From the NCBI RefSeq assembly GCF_963675165.1, contig NC_087390.1, positions 5,197,250 to 5,261,249 of the forward strand: DNA of 64,000 bases. Reading direction: 5' to 3'. Of the stretch, positions 60,601 to 64,000 are shown in pieces. The notes beneath the pieces are model-generated. The model made no database searches, was not told where the DNA came from, and saw only the letters and a list, made by a program, of their open reading frames with translations. How positions within the stretch are numbered: the first letter of the stretch is position 1; every line of letters starts with the position of its first letter. This stretch comes from Halichondria panicea (Eukaryota > Porifera > Demospongiae > Suberitida > Halichondriidae). Position numbers and translations under genes: made by a program.

Positions 60601-63394
60601 TCTATTAGTTGGTTCAGGAGCAAGATCTATGAAATGTGAATCAAAATAATTGCAGTGTATAGCCATAAGAAGTTATAATACGTATTATATTCTTTTGGAG
60701 GTGATGTGATTATGTTAATAAGCAAATCACTCACAGCCATAAACGTCAATGATAGAAGGACGACTCCAGCTTGAGGATAGTCCATTCTTGTTGATGGCCT
60801 TGTACTGCACATAGACCTCCTCATCACATGCATATGACGCAAGGTCTAGGGGATCATTCAAGGTATGCTGTGGAACGATTCAATGGTATGAGAGGTGGAT
60901 AAAGATTTTCGTCAACAAAGTATACTCCAGCATTAAACATTGAATTGTCTATATGCCATGTCGGCTATATACAGATATTTCGATTCTTTAACATACTTAA
61001 TGATGAAGATTATTACAGAAACATCACATATATATACATGTGCACAGATGCTCTAAATTAACGGGTGAGTAGTGGTCACACTGACTCTCTTACCAGCCAG
61101 TAGTAGCTAACAGCACTTCTAGTCCCCGTACGAAGTACTCGAAACAAGAAGTTGGTTGCCGTGGGAATTCCAATTTGCCCACTCGTAACTTCTTGTGTGG
61201 TATTGCTGGCGCTAACTCTGTACACACTAGGACGAGGATCGTTTGGTATGGTAAGGTGTGGTGCCTCAAGGGGAGATAGGGGCAGCACTGCATTAGGGAA
61301 AGGGGGAGGGAATATAAAAAAAACACCTTGTTTCAAAGATAAGAATTCTGACTCTTGGTAAAACCAACAACGCCTAGCTTTAATTACAAGGGAATTGAAC
61401 AAAGCCATCCAATAATAATAATAGGCTAGACTGTGGGCGATATCAACATAACAATAGCCACTGTAATTAGGTTAAGAAGGTTCCCACCGTAGGATATTGC
61501 AGTACACACATAATGGCTGTGTAAACACGTTTACGCCCTAATGGCAAATTTAATAAGCTACTGTGCACAGTATGATAAACAATAAACAAAATTACATGCA
61601 TGCGATTTAAAGTGTTGAAACCAACAGCTTAACTTAAAGTATACGGAGGAATTGAATGAAATACATCCATTAATAATTATAGGCTAGACTGTGGGCGGCA
61701 TATCAGCATAACAACTGGTTCAACCTCGATCTGTGGGATATGGGATATCGTGCAAAGTACACACCTAATGACTGTGTAAACACGTTTACGCCCTAATGGC
61801 AATTTAATAAGCTACTAAGCTATACTTTGCGATTAAAATGTTGACAGTCAGGTACTTAGTAGGTCTTACTGTCAGGTTGGGGAGAGCTCCATTGCATCTC
61901 ATCCTCGTAGAGTTGACAACCAACTCGGCACATTTCTTTGTTCTGTATAAAAATTATAGCAGACATAAATTATGAAGGTGCACATTAAGACATTCAGCTG
62001 TTCATTGTCTTTTACCAGCTAAAATCACTGTACAAAATTGATCTATGCATGTACTTACACAAACTCTCAGGCACTGAGTTCCATCTTGTGTGCAGTTGAA
62101 GTGTCCTCCACAATCAAGAACACAACTATGCGACTGCCAACAGATAATTATATCCAATACTTATTAATGATTGATCACTGTGTATACATAATCTCAACAT
62201 ATGAAAACATTGGACATAATGGTTGCCAGAAAGTTAGTGATTCAGTAGCATTTGGCAGGAAGCAAATATTTATTACTCTTCTATTGAAAGGTATGCATGC
62301 AAATCGCTCTATGTGTACAACCAGCAGCAGCATTGTGTTCTCATTCCGGTAATTAGCAGTTGATAAAGCAAAAAATTCAACCCAAGAGTGCACAGAAATC
62401 AGTAATGCCCTTCAATCCAACCACAGGACAATGGGTGCATAACTGTAACTTAATAGCTTACACATAGTGAAGAGCATTGTGAGCTAGTTGTCTCCGGCAA
62501 CAGACTATAATATTCTGTGCACCCTTCTCTGCACCCTTGGATCTGATGACAGAAAACAGTAAAACTCAATTAACACCTATCTTATAGTGACTACCGGATC
62601 ATTGGGTCCCTGAGGCCTAATTGTGTGGGACACACTAAAGAGTACAGTCATAATACAGAGGAGGTGTTTATAATCATGATGGTATAATACTACGAAAATT
62701 GAATGAACTAAAACGATATAGTAGCAGTATTACAATTATAGTGAACCATGTTGTATATGCATGTAAGGTGGTTGCTCACCTTTTGATACACAGTGCAATC
62801 TTGCTCGATTACATCATCAGGAATCGCAGGCCACAATGGGTATGTGTTGTCCAGCTATAATTATAGAGAATCAATAGTCCATTCACGCAGACCATAATGC
62901 AATGTGCATGCATGTCAATGTACGGTCATTGGAAACAGGCAATTGAGATATCACAGTGCTATTATGGCTTCTATTATGATTACAAAGTTTGTGTACGCAC
63001 AGTAAATTCAATTAGGAATTGATATGCCCACAGGCAATACAAAAGAGGTGGATGTGCCTAGACTATGCAGATACAATACCTTGTTAGCAACCAACGACTC
63101 TATTACTTAAGACACAACCATAAATAGTATAGGTAGTCCCATGGAATTGTACTAGTAAGTTGTATAAATTATCAAAGGCGTATCGCTCTTGAACATTCTT
63201 AGAGAAAGTCAAAGTGTACATGCAGATTACATGAGTTCGTAAGTCATTAAGAGTTACATGGGAGCATAGTTACATTTTAACACATAATTAACGATCGAAA
63301 CTCTACACCTCACATATTCAAAATAATACCTCCATAGAGACTCACTGATTATTACCTGTGGGATCCAATTATTAAAGCCCCGCAAAAATTTTAG
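54611..63394 (-). CDS. Gene D: FN3 receptor tyrosine kinase with HGD catalytic-loop variant (5' end incomplete)
   Basis: Exons (high to low): 63394-63356 (tentative), 62854-62780, 62542-62462, 62133-62059, 61942-61870, 61287-61094, 60867-60735, 60626-60492, 59832-59741, 59614-59470, 59300-59101, 58993-58916, 58718-58434, 58269-58192, 57955-57841, 57667-57522, 57377-57152, 56984-56829, 56571-56441, 56209-55945, 55818-55722, 55558-55314, 55005-54611. Frames join for about 1139 residues plus the tentative exon. The order is Cys-rich region (LDNTYPLWPAIPDDV, then C-rich exons), four FN3 domains, TM (VLYIIIGISVVMLVAVVIMV), kinase (GHGAFGDVYQG, AIKVLK, HGDLACRN, DFGLS, MRWMALES, DVWGYGVTVWEI) and a Ser/acidic tail. 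There is no long kinase insert, unlike gene C. The HRD arginine is glycine. The signal-peptide exon was not found; it may lie in 63395-64000 or beyond the window. Confidence 0.9.
55480..57300 (-). other. Gene D tyrosine kinase domain
   Basis: Encoded by six exons. The glycine loop is GHGAFGDVY and the ATP lysine is in AIKVLK. The catalytic loop reads VVHGDLACRN (Arg of HRD replaced by Gly, catalytic Asp kept). DFGLSGC and an activation segment with AYHRTDDGRLPMRWM follow. The segment between helices D and E is short, so the split-kinase layout of gene C is absent. Confidence 0.88.
57522..57667 (-). other. Gene D transmembrane exon
   Basis: This phase-1 exon encodes DVLYIIIGISVVMLVAVVIM and VICVALACL followed by RNRRISKR, a hydrophobic helix with a basic stop-transfer end. 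It sits at the same splice position as the TM exon of gene C and the tail exon of gene B. Confidence 0.93.
59936..60166. mobile_element. MITE with 25-bp inverted ends inside a gene D intron
   Basis: The ends are TACCGTATAGCGCGAAATTT, TCGAGG and the complement CCTCGAAAATTTCGCGCTAT, ACGGTA. Internal arms ACGAAAATTAAGTCCACGAA and CACGAAAATTAAGCCCC-like sequence form further inverted repeats, so the whole element can fold. A TA at each border suggests TA target duplication. Confidence 0.85.
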
Positions 63395-64000
63395 CTATTT
63401 ACAATTCATACTAGATTCCAATCAGATCCTGGTGGTTCTGTGTTTACAAACAAACCAGGGTGATGGATCAAACCACAAAAGTGAAGCCAGGTTATTACAT
63501 ACCCCAGAACACCTACCCTTAAAACATTCCCTAATAGTTCGTAAACACCCATGGATTGATGTAAACATGTATTGTCTATACACTGTACATATTATGTGTT
63601 CACAGCGACTGCCATTTGCCAACATGCAACTCTGATAAGGCAACTAAATGATATACTCTGCTCCTTAATTGAAATTAAAGTGTACACATCGGATATATGG
63701 AATCTACAACTGACAGTATTACCGTTCACATCTAAATACTAAACATCGAATAAAGGATAATAATGATAATACCATTCAACTATAGTCAATAAGTGGCCGT
63801 GCATATTAATTGGCTAGAGGATGAATTTTGACCTGCAAACAAAATGTACAACATGGGAAAAACAACGTGTGAATTACTAGTGAACATTTTTCACCTCTGC
63901 TAATTGAAGCACTCATCTTGAGACTACAATTGTCACTATGAGTGCCTTTCCTTTACACTAGCAGTGAAACTTGTCGTTAATAATAGCCACAAACAATGGC
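63395..64000. other. Right edge: upstream intron or flank of gene D
   Basis: The missing first exons of gene D should be near here or beyond the edge. A minus-strand frame near 63500 (ECFKGRCSG before GTATGT) faintly resembles the CxxxC element of the first module, but no good acceptor or signal peptide supports it. Confidence 0.3.

Noticed and set aside
63422-63643. Minus-strand frame with ECFKGRCSG as the first exon of gene D
   Set aside because: It has no signal peptide and no convincing acceptor; similarity to the first module is limited to the cysteine spacing.

Overview
The window is eukaryotic nuclear DNA, most likely from a demosponge (inference). The genes are split into many short exons by AT-rich introns of roughly 50 to 1800 bases with GT-AG borders. 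The proteins are animal-type: receptor tyrosine kinases (RTKs) with fibronectin type III (FN3) ectodomains, sushi/CCP domains and signal peptides. MITE-like inverted-repeat elements are scattered through introns and spacers. Large RTK expansions with FN3-type ectodomains are known from sponges; no species can be named from the sequence alone.

Layout. (1) 81-4988, minus: gene A, 5' part of an RTK-family paralogue running off the left edge. (2) 6595-15691, plus: gene B, a paralogue with the same Cys-rich N-terminus and four FN3 domains, but ending in a coiled coil with no membrane segment and no kinase. (3) 17046-33380, plus: gene C, a complete RTK of about 1729 residues (Cys-rich N-terminus, about six FN3 domains, TM, split kinase with a long insert, Tyr-rich tail). 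(4) 33962-40755, plus: two tandem paralogues (E1, E2) of a type II membrane protein with a phosphotyrosine-motif cytosolic tail, two CCP domains and a long two-cysteine repeat region; E2 carries a frameshift. (5) 42212-51897, minus: two tandem genes (F1, F2) of about 1105 and 1112 residues that are full-length homologues of the bacterial VioB/RebD/StaD family (ferritin-like iminophenyl-pyruvate dimer synthase), each with a separate small exon encoding a eukaryotic signal peptide. (6) 54611-63394, minus: gene D, a second kinase-bearing RTK paralogue whose signal-peptide exon was not found.

Genes A-D are one local family. Homologous exons near 81-155, 8282-8356, 19770-19916 and 62780-62854 share a W-P/S-[LI]-type Cys-rich module, and the FN3 modules are bounded by phase-1 introns in all readable members. 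All three gene families show tandem or local duplication (RTK x4, E x2, F x2), which suggests an accessory, fast-evolving neighbourhood.

The most unusual content is the pair of secreted VioB-like proteins: a bacterial bisindole-pathway enzyme family in an intron-containing, signal-peptide-bearing animal gene. Next are the kinase-less receptor paralogue B and the E family, which joins a Src-SH2-like YEEI/YDEV cytosolic motif to CCP domains and a Cys-repeat ectodomain. Exon borders were called by eye from splice consensus, reading-frame continuity and comparison between the paralogues; no alignment or transcript data were available.
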